Shown here in pieces: positions 1-8,674 of a stretch of 49,555 nt of DNA; the stretch's first letter is position 1, and the number at the start of each line of letters is the position of its first letter. Made by a program: the position numbers and the translations under genes. The notes beneath the pieces are model-generated. The model made no database searches. It was not told where the DNA came from and saw only the letters and a list, made by a program, of their open reading frames with translations. This DNA comes from Veillonellales bacterium (lineage in GTDB: Bacteria > Bacillota > Negativicutes > JAAYSF01), in assembly GCA_039680175.1 (NCBI GenBank), contig JBDKTO010000038.1, positions 1 through 49,555 of the forward strand, in the 5' to 3' direction.

Positions 1-49
1 TGGTGAAAGGCGTCGCCATTGCTGCATTAACTCCACTTGGTATGAACAA
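1..49 (-). CDS. DapA/N-acetylneuraminate lyase family protein, 5' end only
   Basis: The first 16 codons of a minus-strand gene are visible before the window ends. The frame opens with TTG at 49-47, directly after an in-frame TAA (52-50), with a GGGGGAAG ribosome-binding site 8 bases upstream. The peptide reads MFIPSGVNAAMATPFT, the typical opening of the dihydrodipicolinate synthase/N-acetylneuraminate lyase family (class I Schiff-base aldolases acting on 2-keto acids; usual opening M-F-x-P-x-G-x-x-x-A-M-x-T-P-F). Members cleave KDG, sialic acid or related keto-deoxy acids, or make dihydrodipicolinate. Position downstream of a Na+ symporter and an IclR regulator suggests a catabolic aldolase. 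The substrate cannot be told from this fragment. Confidence 0.7.
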   Translation of the reverse strand, partial: MFIPSGVNAAMATPFT

Positions 50-198
50 TTATGTCACTTCCCCCATCTAGTATATTTTTCTGAGAGTCAACTTGAGATT
101 CTTTAGAATCCTCTAAATCCGCCATCCCAAATTACTCTTATATCTGCGAATTGAGCTGCAAGCAATCCTTCTCTATCGATGGATTGAGCATTGTTCTT

Positions 199-223
199 AA
201 TTCATATATGCGAATCAAGTTCG
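199..223. promoter_or_regulatory. IclR-type operator copy 1
   Basis: AATTCATATATGCGAATCAA (199-218) followed by GTTCG. It is an exact inverted copy of 341-360, and a close variant lies in front of the IclR gene (1230-1255). It sits in the 379-base non-coding stretch ahead of the truncated minus-strand aldolase gene, so it is a likely operator for that gene. Confidence 0.6.
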
Positions 224-340
224 ATTAGTTGCTTAACAATTTATTTTCCTATCTATCGCTTCCTTCCAGTTCAATACACGCCTTAAATTCACCAGTAATT
301 TTGTCTTGTCTTACCTAAAGGCACGTATAAATAATATTTT

Positions 341-368
341 TTGATTCGCATATATGAATTAAGTTCGC
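341..368. promoter_or_regulatory. IclR-type operator copy 2 (inverted)
   Basis: TTGATTCGCATATATGAATT at 341-360 is the exact reverse complement of 199-218, and like copy 1 is followed on the plus strand by AAGTTCG. The rest of the 50-428 gap is AT-rich and holds no other gene that I can support. Confidence 0.6.
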
Positions 369-381
369 TATTATTTCTGAA

Positions 382-411
382 AAATTTGATTCATTTTCAT
401 GAATCAAATTT
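382..411. terminator. Hairpin after the IclR gene
   Basis: Perfect 12-bp arms (382-393 and 400-411, core TTGATTCA/TGAATCAA) around a 6-base loop, 18 bases past the IclR stop codon. On the minus strand a short TTTTC follows, so it may be a weak terminator. The core also resembles the TTGATTCG half of the nearby operators, so it may be a regulator site instead. Confidence 0.4.
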
Positions 412-428
412 GTAAATTATAATGGATT

Positions 429-1211
429 TTATTTCTCAAAATATAAAGTGTTTCTTCTGAAACCAAGTCTCTTTGATATATCCAAGGCGCTCTTCATAAT
501 TTCTTTGCCCAGCATCTCTATTCTATTCTTATTTATTTTAAAATAAACTGTTGCTATACTAATAGCGCCAACGGCATTATCCGTTCGGCCATAAACCGGT
601 GCGGCTACACAGAATATCTCATCTTCCATTTCACGATTATCAATAGCATAGCCCCGTCTTCGCGTTTGTTGGATATCTGCAACCAAATCGTTGTATTCAC
701 GAATTGTATTCTTGCCATAAACTTTAAGATCAGCCCTATTCCATATCTCTTCCACCCGATTGGCAGGATAAGTAGCTAACAACGCCTTCCCTAAACCTGT
801 ACAGTACATTGGCCGCCTAATCCCTAAACCTGCAGAAGTAGTTATCGAACTGCTTTCTTCAACTCTATCTAAATATACGATATCGCCCTTGTTTTCGACT
901 GCCAAAAATACTGTCTCCCCCATTTTCGAACTTAAATCTTCAAGAATGGGACGGGCCATTGTTGTAAGATCAGCTTTTTCCAGAACAGTCATACCCAGCT
1001 CAAAAAGTTTAAGACTTAACTTAAAAGTCTTTAAATCCTCGTTATCAAACTCAAGCATTCCCTTGTCCAAGAGTGTATATAAAAGTTCGTATGTGCTGCT
1101 TTTGGGTAAATCCAGCATCTGACTAACTTCCAGCTGGGTTAAAGGTTTCTTGCTCTTTGCAAGCAAATTTAATATCTCCACACTTCTAGCTGCTGATTTA
1201 TTTAATTTCAA
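429..1211 (-). CDS. IclR-family transcriptional regulator
   Basis: A 260-residue regulator with an N-terminal winged helix-turn-helix (about residues 5-65, containing SAARSVEILNLLA and LTQLEVSQMLDLPKSS) and a C-terminal IclR effector-binding domain (about 80-250, with MYCTGLGKALLA and GYAIDNREMEDEIFCVAAPV, both typical of the family). IclR proteins bind small organic acids and control catabolic operons. The start is TTG at 1211, preceded by GGCGGGATGG. It lies 101 bases downstream of the symporter gene on the same strand. A copy of the repeated operator lies 19-44 bases upstream of its start, so it probably regulates itself as well as the aldolase gene to its left. The effector is unknown. 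Confidence 0.9.
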   Translation of the reverse strand: MKLNKSAARSVEILNLLAKSKKPLTQLEVSQMLDLPKSSTYELLYTLLDKGMLEFDNEDLKTFKLSLKLFELGMTVLEKADLTTMARPILEDLSSKMGETVFLAVENKGDIVYLDRVEESSSITTSAGLGIRRPMYCTGLGKALLATYPANRVEEIWNRADLKVYGKNTIREYNDLVADIQQTRRRGYAIDNREMEDEIFCVAAPVYGRTDNAVGAISIATVYFKINKNRIEMLGKEIMKSALDISKRLGFRRNTLYFEK

Positions 1212-1229
1212 ATAGCCATCCCGCCTTTA

Positions 1230-1255
1230 AATTCACATATGATAATCAAATTCGC
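1230..1255. promoter_or_regulatory. IclR-type operator copy 3 (autoregulatory)
   Basis: AATTCACATATGATAATCAA followed by ATTCGC, matching 199-223 at most positions (differences at four or five bases). It lies between the symporter and iclR, just upstream of the regulator's start codon. Confidence 0.55.
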
Positions 1256-1312
1256 AAATACACCTTTTATGGCGATAATATCATTCTTCAGAATATTCGT
1301 CAAGTATAAATT

Positions 1313-2755
1313 TTATAAATTGTAATTACTTTTGGAATTTTCTCTGTCAGCCGGAAAAGCATACATCATCACCAGCATAATGATCACTGTCAACAAAATG
1401 GCCGTCGATTGCCCATTCAAAATTCCCAGTCCTTTCCCGCCATTGCCAAATTGCAAACACACGGCGGTGATAATTCCGGCAATAGAGGAAATAAAAGCAG
1501 CCGTCGTGCTGGGACGCCGGGAAAACAGGCCAAACAGCAGCGGCGCCGTTAAGCACACCGACATTAAGGAATAGAAAATCGATAGAGCTGTGATAATGTT
1601 CGGCAATAAAACAGCCAGTGCGATGCCGATGAGGCCGGCAGCCACCGAAACGACCCTGCCGGTCTTTAAAAGGGCTTTATCCGAAATATCAGGCCGAAGA
1701 AAAGCTTTATACAAATCTTCAGTAAAGGAAGAAGTAATCATATATAAAACCGCATCTGCCGCGCTAACCTCAGCCGAAAAAATAGCTGCCAATGATAGCG
1801 CCGAAGCCCAAAAGGGCATACAATCCTTCATAACGATGGGCAGCGCCAATTCCCGCTCTGTTAAATTCGGCACAACCGCGGCAGCAGCCATGCCAAGGAC
1901 AGTGGGTACAATGGCAAAAGCCAGCATGATCAAACCACATAACAGCGCACCGATTTTTACCGTTTTTTCATCCTTAGCCCCATATACCTTGCCGATTAAT
2001 CCCGGTGAAATAAAAAAGGACGGGGTAAGCATCAGAAAGAAGCCCAGAATCGTTGTCATTCCTGCCCCATCGAAGCTAAAATATGCGGCAGATTTCACCG
2101 TATCCGCCATGTTGGCGGCAATCGCAGTTTCCATACCGTTCCAGCCGCCAACAAAACTGAGAACAAAGGGTATGGCTATAGCAAACCCGACCAGCTTAAC
2201 CGATGCTTCAATAATATTGACATAAGCCGCCGTAAGCAGTCCGCCGGCACCAAAATAGAGGACAACGACCACTGCCCCAATTAAAATGCCTGCTGCTTTC
2301 GACGTTCCGGCAATAGCGGATAATATCCAGGATATTCCCATCAGCTGTCCGGCAAAAATGGCAATCGTACCAATCGCCATCATTAAAGAAATCAATCCGC
2401 GGAAATTCCGATTATAGCGATAATCCAGATAGTCTCCCAGGGTATAGAAATTGTGCTTTTTCGCCAGCCGCCAAATAGCCGGTCCAACGAAAAAAGCTAA
2501 AATGAAAGTGCCTACCGCCGAGGCAATAATCCACCAAACGGCGGATATCCCGATTTTATATCCCAGTCCGGCTACTCCAACTGTAGATCCCGCACCAATA
2601 TTAGGAGCCACCAGAGTAATAAACAGCAGTGCCGGTCCAAACTTTCTGCCGCCGACAAAAAAATCCGCGGACCCCTTTACCCGCCTGGTAATCAGGAAGC
2701 CAATCCCGATCAACAGCAGCGAATAAAGCAAAATCGCCCAAATATAACCATTCAC
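1313..2755 (-). CDS. Sodium:solute symporter (SSS family)
   Basis: A 480-residue, very hydrophobic membrane protein of the solute:sodium symporter family (PanF/PutP/SglT type), about 13 membrane segments. Visible family features are the first helix MNGYIWAILLYSLLLIGIGF, the TRRVKGSADFFVGGRKFGP loop, and GAGSTVGVAGLGYKIG in the second segment. It should import an organic solute with Na+. The start is GTG at 2755 with AAAGGAGAT upstream. The linked IclR regulator and DapA-family lyase suggest a sugar acid, sialic acid or other carboxylate as substrate, but specificity cannot be read from sequence. It is the first gene of the minus-strand locus; the upstream gap (2756-2844) shows no copy of the IclR operator. 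Confidence 0.88.
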   Translation of the reverse strand: MNGYIWAILLYSLLLIGIGFLITRRVKGSADFFVGGRKFGPALLFITLVAPNIGAGSTVGVAGLGYKIGISAVWWIIASAVGTFILAFFVGPAIWRLAKKHNFYTLGDYLDYRYNRNFRGLISLMMAIGTIAIFAGQLMGISWILSAIAGTSKAAGILIGAVVVVLYFGAGGLLTAAYVNIIEASVKLVGFAIAIPFVLSFVGGWNGMETAIAANMADTVKSAAYFSFDGAGMTTILGFFLMLTPSFFISPGLIGKVYGAKDEKTVKIGALLCGLIMLAFAIVPTVLGMAAAAVVPNLTERELALPIVMKDCMPFWASALSLAAIFSAEVSAADAVLYMITSSFTEDLYKAFLRPDISDKALLKTGRVVSVAAGLIGIALAVLLPNIITALSIFYSLMSVCLTAPLLFGLFSRRPSTTAAFISSIAGIITAVCLQFGNGGKGLGILNGQSTAILLTVIIMLVMMYAFPADRENSKSNYNL

Positions 2756-2844
2756 AACCCCATCTCCTTTGTTTTAATCCTATTTCTCTTTCTTGCTATT
2801 TTAAATAATTCCTTTATTCCTATGTCTAAATACGCTATATCGAC

Positions 2845-2887
2845 AGTAAAAGCAAGGCGTATCTTTTTGATATGCCTTGCTTTTACT
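2845..2887 (-). terminator. Terminator of the chemoreceptor gene
   Basis: An 18-bp stem (2845-2862 with 2870-2887, one G-T pair) and a 7-base loop, located 46 bases past the stop of the minus-strand chemoreceptor. No long T-run follows outside the stem. Confidence 0.65.
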
Positions 2888-2933
2888 CATCTATCTTTCT
2901 GCCGCGTTTTTACCCATCTTTCATTTTCCCTGA

Positions 2934-4649
2934 TTATATCTGAAACTTGCTGACAGTTTCCCGCAGTTCCATCGCCAGATGAGCCAAAGCCTGGCTGGAA
3001 GAAGCAATTTCTTCCATGGAAGCCGATTGCTCTTCGGTAGCTGCCGATACCGTCTGGGTTTCTCCTGATGCCTTTTTACTCAACTCATCAATCCGTTCTA
3101 CCGAACCGACAATCTGCTGGCTGCCAGTTGCCATTTGTTCAATTGCCGCCGATATCTCCTTAATCTGACCGGATACGTGAGTGACCAGATCCGCGATTTC
3201 CTGAAAGGCTTTCCCGGCAGAATTAACCACTTCCGCTCCCAGCTTGACTTCCCGAGTACCATCGTTCATGGCGGCCACAGCTTGATCGGTATCGCCCTGA
3301 ATTTCACCAATCAGATCGGCAATTTGCTTAGCCGATTCCTGGGACTGCTCGGCGAGCTTGCGCACCTCTTCTGCCACTACGGCAAAGCCACGTCCGTGTT
3401 CACCGGCACGGGCTGCCTCAATAGCGGCATTCAAGGCTAGGAGGTTGGTCTGACCGGCAATCCCGGAAATCGTACCTACAATCTGGCCGATTTCCTTAGA
3501 CCGTTCCCCTAACTTATCTACTAACTGAGAGGAAGCAGTAACGGTATGGTCAATTTGAGCCATTTGATTTACTGCTTTATCCACCGACTTATTGCCTTCA
3601 TTGGCCTTGTCAGCGGCCTGAGCCGATTGACCGGCTACTTCATTGGCATTAGCGGCAATTTGCTGAATACTGGCCGACATCTGCTCTACGACGGCGGAAG
3701 TATCATTGGTTGCCGCCAACTGATCCTCCATGCCTTTCGCCACATCGGTAATCGAAGCCGCCACCTGATTGGCAGCCTGAGCCGACTGATCGGCGCTGGC
3801 ATTCAGTTCCTCAGAAGACGCCGCCACCTGTTCCGATGATTCGTTGACCTGCTTCATCATAATACGGAGGCTGCCCCGCATGTCGACCAAAGAATCGGCC
3901 AATTGGCCAACTTCATCTTTTCTCAATAATTTTCTTGGTTTATCACGAAAATCCCCGGCCGCGAGTTCTTTACAAACCAACACCATCGTATGCAGAGGTC
4001 CGGCAATCATCTTGGTAATGAAGAATCCGCTCAGTCCTAAAAACACAAAAGCGATCACAAGCATACCCAGCATAATTTGCGTTGCACTCTCAAATGCCGC
4101 CTTGTTGTCCTTGTTCATTTGCTCAGATAACTTTGCGTAATAATCGGATAGTTCCTCTAAGTTGCCAACAAATTCATTGGCTAGTGGCGCAACAGCCTTA
4201 ACATAGAGTGCATAGGCTTCTACATCTTTGTTTTCCATTGCCAGCTGAATTACTTCTCCTCTGGCTGTACGATATTTTTCCAGAGAAGTCCGTACTTTAT
4301 TTAATAATTCCTTTGCTTTAGGATCTAAGGGTCGTTTTTCAATCTCGGTAAGAGTATTCGTCCCTAGCTTAGCTTGTTCATCGACAACATTTTTTAACTC
4401 CTGATTCTTTTTCTCATCGGTTGTGAGCATTAATTCCAATATTGCTGTATTCGCTGTCTTAGTAGCCACACGAGTTTCATTTAAGAGTTTTACCGGAATC
4501 AATCGTTCTGCGTACATTCGATTCATGTCTGCATTTGACTTCTGGAGATAATAATACCCGTTATACCCGATAACTCCCATTAATACAAAGGCGACAAGAA
4601 TCAAGATACTCAGCTTCATGCTTACTTTCAAATTGTTAAAGAAACTCAT
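2934..4649 (-). CDS. Methyl-accepting chemotaxis protein
   Basis: A 571-residue transmembrane chemoreceptor. Order: N-terminal membrane helix (about 10-35), a periplasmic four-helix-bundle (4HB_MCP) sensor (about 40-185), a second membrane helix (about 190-215), a HAMP domain, and a long coiled-coil signalling domain. The signalling tip is recognisable from [20 protein letters not shown] and [18 protein letters not shown]. It ends without a CheR-binding pentapeptide. The start used is the ATG at 4649, 7 bases after GGAGGA; a frame extension 8 codons upstream has no ribosome-binding site. It stands alone between terminators. The ligand is unknown. It belongs to the same family as the two receptors at the right end of the window. 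Confidence 0.93.
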   Translation of the reverse strand: MSFFNNLKVSMKLSILILVAFVLMGVIGYNGYYYLQKSNADMNRMYAERLIPVKLLNETRVATKTANTAILELMLTTDEKKNQELKNVVDEQAKLGTNTLTEIEKRPLDPKAKELLNKVRTSLEKYRTARGEVIQLAMENKDVEAYALYVKAVAPLANEFVGNLEELSDYYAKLSEQMNKDNKAAFESATQIMLGMLVIAFVFLGLSGFFITKMIAGPLHTMVLVCKELAAGDFRDKPRKLLRKDEVGQLADSLVDMRGSLRIMMKQVNESSEQVAASSEELNASADQSAQAANQVAASITDVAKGMEDQLAATNDTSAVVEQMSASIQQIAANANEVAGQSAQAADKANEGNKSVDKAVNQMAQIDHTVTASSQLVDKLGERSKEIGQIVGTISGIAGQTNLLALNAAIEAARAGEHGRGFAVVAEEVRKLAEQSQESAKQIADLIGEIQGDTDQAVAAMNDGTREVKLGAEVVNSAGKAFQEIADLVTHVSGQIKEISAAIEQMATGSQQIVGSVERIDELSKKASGETQTVSAATEEQSASMEEIASSSQALAHLAMELRETVSKFQI

Positions 4650-5010
4650 TTTGAATTCTCCTCCAAGCATCATTTTATTCGTCTAACTGATAATAGAATT
4701 TTTTGCCTGCAAGAGGATTTTATCGCTAAACTCCTTTGCAAAGAAATTGGCAATCTTTATGACATCATTCGTCATATTTATACATAATCCTTCATATTTT
4801 GCGAACTTATCGGTATATTTTTTTCTGTTTCCTGTTTAATCTCAATTTGTCGTTTATTCTGTCATTTCCGTCCATATATTCCCCTGCCGGAAGCCGGCTA
4901 CCGCCAATATCTCTCTGATCGCATTGACATTCATTTCGATGTCATATACTATTAAATTATATTGGGAGATTAACTTTCCTCGAACACACACAACAGAGAG
5001 GAGAAATACT

Positions 5011-5358
5011 ATGTTTGCCTTAAATTTTCAAGCTGCTTATCACGAAGAAATGTTGCGTAACCGTACGAAAAACTGTACCGTCCGGCTGGGGGATGTCCGC
5101 GATACCTATCCTGAGAACTCCATCGTTTGGGTCACCTTCGGCAAAAAGCAATGTCCCCGGCAAAAACTGTACCGGGCCATTATCGACAAGGTACGTGTCA
5201 AACATTTCTCCCAGCTGACCGCCGAAGATCTGGCCCACCAAAACCCTAACATTAAAACAGTAGACGAATTAATTGCCGATTTTGAACAGCTTTACCGTCG
5301 GTCCATCACGCCGGAGGATTATGTCAGCGTAGTTTATTTCTCGGAAATAATAGATTAA
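5011..5358 (+). CDS. ASCH/PUA-like domain protein
   Basis: A 115-residue protein resembling the ASCH domain family (PUA-like beta barrel, thought to bind RNA or modified bases). Visible traits are the N-terminal basic stretch RNRTKNCTVRLGD, the beta strand SIVWVTFGKKQ, and the IIDKVRVKHFSQLTAEDL strand-helix typical of ASCH proteins. The ATG at 5011 follows GAGAGGAG by 7 bases; the open frame extends further upstream but without a ribosome-binding site. A promoter-like TTGACA lies near 4925. It is a single gene and shares a two-way terminator with the convergent hydrolase gene. The biochemical role is not established for this family. Confidence 0.7.
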   Translation: MFALNFQAAYHEEMLRNRTKNCTVRLGDVRDTYPENSIVWVTFGKKQCPRQKLYRAIIDKVRVKHFSQLTAEDLAHQNPNIKTVDELIADFEQLYRRSITPEDYVSVVYFSEIID

Positions 5359-5396
5359 AAAGCTGGCTGGGAAATTTTCCAGCCAGCTTTTTAATC
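5353..5396. terminator. Bidirectional terminator between convergent genes
   Basis: Perfect 18-bp arms (5353-5370 and 5379-5396) with A-run and T-run ends. It contains the stop codon of the ASCH gene and abuts the stop of the minus-strand hydrolase, so it serves both. Confidence 0.9.
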
Positions 5397-6622
5397 TATA
5401 TTTTTAGAAAAGACCGCACGGCACGCCCCATAATTCTCTTGCCGGCAATATCGGGATGCAGCCCGTCCTGAGCATATTTTACCGGCAATATTCCCTGATC
5501 ATTGACCAATTTAGCATAAATATCAATGGAATACGTCTGGGCTTTGATATACTGATTGACTTTAGCTAATTCTTCCTGCCAATTATCCGTCGTTGGCTGA
5601 TTAAAGACCCGTGAAATCCGCTCCGGATTTACCGGTGGCAGTGTCAAAAAAATCGGCGTGATGCCATTTGCCCGGCATTTTTGCTTAATCTGTTCCAAAG
5701 ATTCAATCACGTCCTCAGCACTTACACCTTCCCGGATACTGTTGCTTCCCCCCAGAATAAACAAATACCTGGGGTGAAAAGGCAAAACATCACTTTCAAA
5801 TCGTTCTGCCAAATCAGCCGCCGTATCGCCGCTTCTGCCCAGATTTTTTACCGGGAAAGGCAGATAAGAAGAATAATCAAACCGGGAATCCGACGGCGGA
5901 TTAGAGATGGCCCCACCGCCATGAGTAATACTGTCGCCAAAAACGGCCCAATTACGGGGACCGGTCTGAACCTTAAAAGAAATGGCATCTGAATAGCCGC
6001 CGAGGGGTTGACCGTCTCCGTCAAAGGCAATCACGCGCCAGTAATAAATGCCATCTTCCGTATAAGCATGAGTGTCATAGCAGTCGAATCCATGATCGAC
6101 CGAATAGGAGCGTATCCGGTAACAGGACGGCGAAGTCCCATTGGGATTTTCCGGTATTCTATCGGTGATTTCCACCTCATACCGGGCTGCGTTCAACACC
6201 GGAATCCAGGAATAAACCGGATATAGAGGGGTAAGCCGCCTGTTAAAATAAGCCGTCGGCGTAGGCTTAGGCGGATTGAAATTTCCCTGGGACAAGGCCG
6301 CCGGCTGAGTAAATGCAGCAATGGGATTCTTGTCAAGATCTAATGGGCGGACGCGATAATACAGCCTATTTTGATTTTGTCCGTCAAACAAGTCCAGATC
6401 CAGCTCAATCCCCGGCGTATATACCTCCGTCGTCCGGTACACTGTCAGGCTCTGCGGTGCCGGCTGATTGCCCCGGAGCGGAACAGTGGCAATTTCAAGC
6501 TCATACATCACGGCATCTTCGGCATTTTGCCATAATAACTGCACTTTGCCTTCCTGGGCATAAGCTGTCAGCGAAAAAGCGAGCAACAATACTGTGATAA
6601 AAGCAATGCGCAATAACTTCAT
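5396..6622 (-). CDS. Secreted SGNH/GDSL-type hydrolase
   Basis: A 408-residue exported esterase-like protein. An N-terminal signal peptide (MKLLRIAFITVLLLAFSLTAYAQ) is followed by beta-rich, fibronectin-III-like segments (to about residue 210) and a C-terminal SGNH hydrolase domain. The domain shows block I FGDSITHGGG (nucleophile Ser), block II NLGRSGDT, block III LGGSNSI and block V DGLHPD (catalytic Asp/His). It likely removes acyl or acetyl groups from a surface or environmental polymer. The ATG at 6622 is placed 6 bases after AAAGGAGG; an open extension upstream lacks a ribosome-binding site. It is a single minus-strand gene. The substrate is unknown. Confidence 0.85.
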   Translation of the reverse strand: MKLLRIAFITVLLLAFSLTAYAQEGKVQLLWQNAEDAVMYELEIATVPLRGNQPAPQSLTVYRTTEVYTPGIELDLDLFDGQNQNRLYYRVRPLDLDKNPIAAFTQPAALSQGNFNPPKPTPTAYFNRRLTPLYPVYSWIPVLNAARYEVEITDRIPENPNGTSPSCYRIRSYSVDHGFDCYDTHAYTEDGIYYWRVIAFDGDGQPLGGYSDAISFKVQTGPRNWAVFGDSITHGGGAISNPPSDSRFDYSSYLPFPVKNLGRSGDTAADLAERFESDVLPFHPRYLFILGGSNSIREGVSAEDVIESLEQIKQKCRANGITPIFLTLPPVNPERISRVFNQPTTDNWQEELAKVNQYIKAQTYSIDIYAKLVNDQGILPVKYAQDGLHPDIAGKRIMGRAVRSFLKI

Positions 6623-6728
6623 GGTTTCCTCCTTTCTTTTATCCATAGACAAGTATACCACAATTTTTCTTGCTGGTTAATAATGCTGACACCCCGTCAA
6701 AAACGGAGTAGTTCCCTCTATTGCAGCT

Positions 6729-6767
6729 AAAAATTGAACCCATCCAACGAAAACGGATGGGCTCAAC
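6729..6767 (-). terminator. Terminator of the CoA-disulfide reductase gene
   Basis: A 12-bp stem (6734-6745 with 6756-6767, one G-T type mismatch) followed on the minus strand by a T-run (complement of the A-run at 6729-6733). It lies just past the reductase stop codon. Confidence 0.8.
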
Positions 6768-6791
6768 TTTTATTACTGGATTACACGACAG

Positions 6792-8477
6792 TTATAAATC
6801 TTCGTAACGGTAAATTCCCCGGTTTGATTGTTCCTGCACGGCTGCGTGATAGGTTTTGTAACCGCCGCTTAAGTTTTTCAGATTTTGATAGCCGTTTTGA
6901 ATCAGTATCCGGTAAGCCAGATAGCCGCGTAATCCGACCTGACAATATATAACAATGTCTTTTCTCTTTGGAATCTCCTCCATTCGCTGCCGCAGTTCAT
7001 CCACCGGAATATTCACTGCGCCCTGAATATGCCCCTGCTTGAATTCTCCGGGAGTCCGCACATCCAAAAATACTGATTTTTCTCTGTCCAACGCCGCGAT
7101 TTCATCCCAATGAATGACACGGCAATCTTGTTTCATGATATTGGACGCAACATATCCCGCCATATTGACCGGATCTTTGGCGGATGAATAGGGGGGCGCA
7201 TAGGACAATTCCAGTTTTTCCAGGTCGAATACGGTCATTCCCATGCGAATTGCCGCAGCGATTACATCAATTCGTTTCTCCACCCCCTTCATACCTACTG
7301 CCTGAGCCCCCAGTATCTTGCCGTTTTCCGGCGAAAATAGCAATTTTAATGAAATAGGCGTAGCGCCAAGATAATAACCGGCATGGGACAAGGAGTGAGT
7401 ATATGACTTTTCATAGGGAATCTGGAACCGCCGGAGCATCTTTTCATTATTACCGGTAGCAGCCACCGTTAAGTTAAACACCTTTAACACCGAAGTGCCT
7501 TGTGTTCCCTCGTATTTTTCCTGCAAACCGAATACATTGTTAGCCGCAATCCGCCCCTGCTTGTTGGCAGGACCGGCCAACGGAATCAACGCCGGCCGGC
7601 CGTTCACAAAATCAATAACCTCAATGGCATCCCCCACCGCATAAATATCCGGATCGGATGTCCGTAAATATTCATCGACTTTAATGCCGCCGCGTTCGCC
7701 TAACGCCAGATTCGCCAGCTTAGCCAGCTTAATATCCGGCGTCACACCAATTCCCAGAACGATCATATCCGCTTTTATTTCCGTCTGACTGCTCAGCGTA
7801 ACAACCGAATAGTTTTCTTCCTGCCGTATGGACTGAAGACCGTCCTCTAAATAAAATTCAATATCATTCAGTTTCAACTGCTGGTGAACCAGCGCCGCCA
7901 TTTCAAAGTCAAGGGGTCCAATGACTTGATTGGCCAACTCGACGATCGTCACGGCAATATCCCGTTCAGCCAGATTTTCGGCCAATTCAATACCAATAAA
8001 TCCGCCGCCCACTACCACGGCTCTTTTCGGCTGCTTTTTATCGATAAAATTTTTCATAGCGTATGTATCAGGGATATTTCGCATAGTAAATACATTATCT
8101 GCCTCAATCCCCGGGAGCCTCGGCTTTATGGGTGCAGCGCCGGGAGAAAGAATCAGCTTGTCATAAGACTCCCGGTAAGTAGAATGATTGTTAAAATCAG
8201 TCACTTCCACCTCTTTTTTAGCCGTGTCGATACCTGTCACTTCACTTAATGTGCGTATGTCAAGCTGAAATCTTGTCCGCATTGATTCCGGGGTCTGCAC
8301 AACCAGTTTTTCTTTCTCTCTGATTACCTCGCCGATATAATAAGGCAGACCGCAATTGGCAAAAGAAATATGCTCTCCCCGTTCAAACAAAATAATTTCG
8401 CATTTTTCATCCAGCCGTCTTAACCGTGCCGCCGCACTGGCACCGCCGGCAACTCCCCCCACAATTACTACCTTCAT
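6792..8477 (-). CDS. CoA-disulfide/persulfide reductase with C-terminal rhodanese domain
   Basis: A 561-residue FAD/NAD(P)-linked disulfide oxidoreductase fused to rhodanese. The FAD site is VIVGGVAGGASAAARLRRL at the N-terminus; the active cysteine sits in SFANCGLPYYIG (Cys42 from the chosen start), as in CoA-disulfide reductase and NADH-dependent persulfide reductase. The NAD site is AVVVGGGFIGIELAENLAE. The rhodanese tail (about 455-550) carries a full active loop, YCQVGLRGY. Such fusions reduce CoA-persulfide or polysulfide and help with thiol and sulfur homeostasis. The ATG at 8477 follows GGAGG by 9 bases; an in-frame GTG 18 bases upstream overlaps the ribosome-binding site and is rejected. 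It is divergent from the Fur-family gene. Confidence 0.9.
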   Translation of the reverse strand: MKVVIVGGVAGGASAAARLRRLDEKCEIILFERGEHISFANCGLPYYIGEVIREKEKLVVQTPESMRTRFQLDIRTLSEVTGIDTAKKEVEVTDFNNHSTYRESYDKLILSPGAAPIKPRLPGIEADNVFTMRNIPDTYAMKNFIDKKQPKRAVVVGGGFIGIELAENLAERDIAVTIVELANQVIGPLDFEMAALVHQQLKLNDIEFYLEDGLQSIRQEENYSVVTLSSQTEIKADMIVLGIGVTPDIKLAKLANLALGERGGIKVDEYLRTSDPDIYAVGDAIEVIDFVNGRPALIPLAGPANKQGRIAANNVFGLQEKYEGTQGTSVLKVFNLTVAATGNNEKMLRRFQIPYEKSYTHSLSHAGYYLGATPISLKLLFSPENGKILGAQAVGMKGVEKRIDVIAAAIRMGMTVFDLEKLELSYAPPYSSAKDPVNMAGYVASNIMKQDCRVIHWDEIAALDREKSVFLDVRTPGEFKQGHIQGAVNIPVDELRQRMEEIPKRKDIVIYCQVGLRGYLAYRILIQNGYQNLKNLSGGYKTYHAAVQEQSNRGIYRYEDL

Positions 8478-8526
8478 ACCATTCATCCTCCTCACAAGAC
8501 AGTTACCCCCCCGCAGGGGGGCTATA

Positions 8527-8560
8527 ATTATATTTTGAACGAAAATTCAAAATATGTCAA
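8527..8560 (-). promoter_or_regulatory. Promoter with palindromic operator for the reductase
   Basis: Minus-strand TTGACA (8560-8555) and TATAAT (8532-8527) are separated by 22 bases, too far for a normal sigma-70 promoter. The spacer holds a perfect palindrome: TATTTTGAA (8531-8539), 6 bases, TTCAAAATA (8546-8554). A GC hairpin of six C, gca, six G lies next to it at 8507-8521. The layout suggests regulator-dependent expression. Confidence 0.5.
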
Positions 8561-8674
8561 GCAAACCCCGAACAACTGCCTGGCTATTCCTTAACAGCCT
8601 GTTGACCGCATTTGCCTGGTTGGCGTAAATGGATTAAAATTGAACTAGACACTATCTCAAGGGAGCTTATAACC

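Noticed and set aside
3-71. Plus-strand open frame at the left edge, as the 3' end of a gene
   Set aside because: The opposite strand reads the typical DapA-family opening with a ribosome-binding site; the plus frame has no such support.
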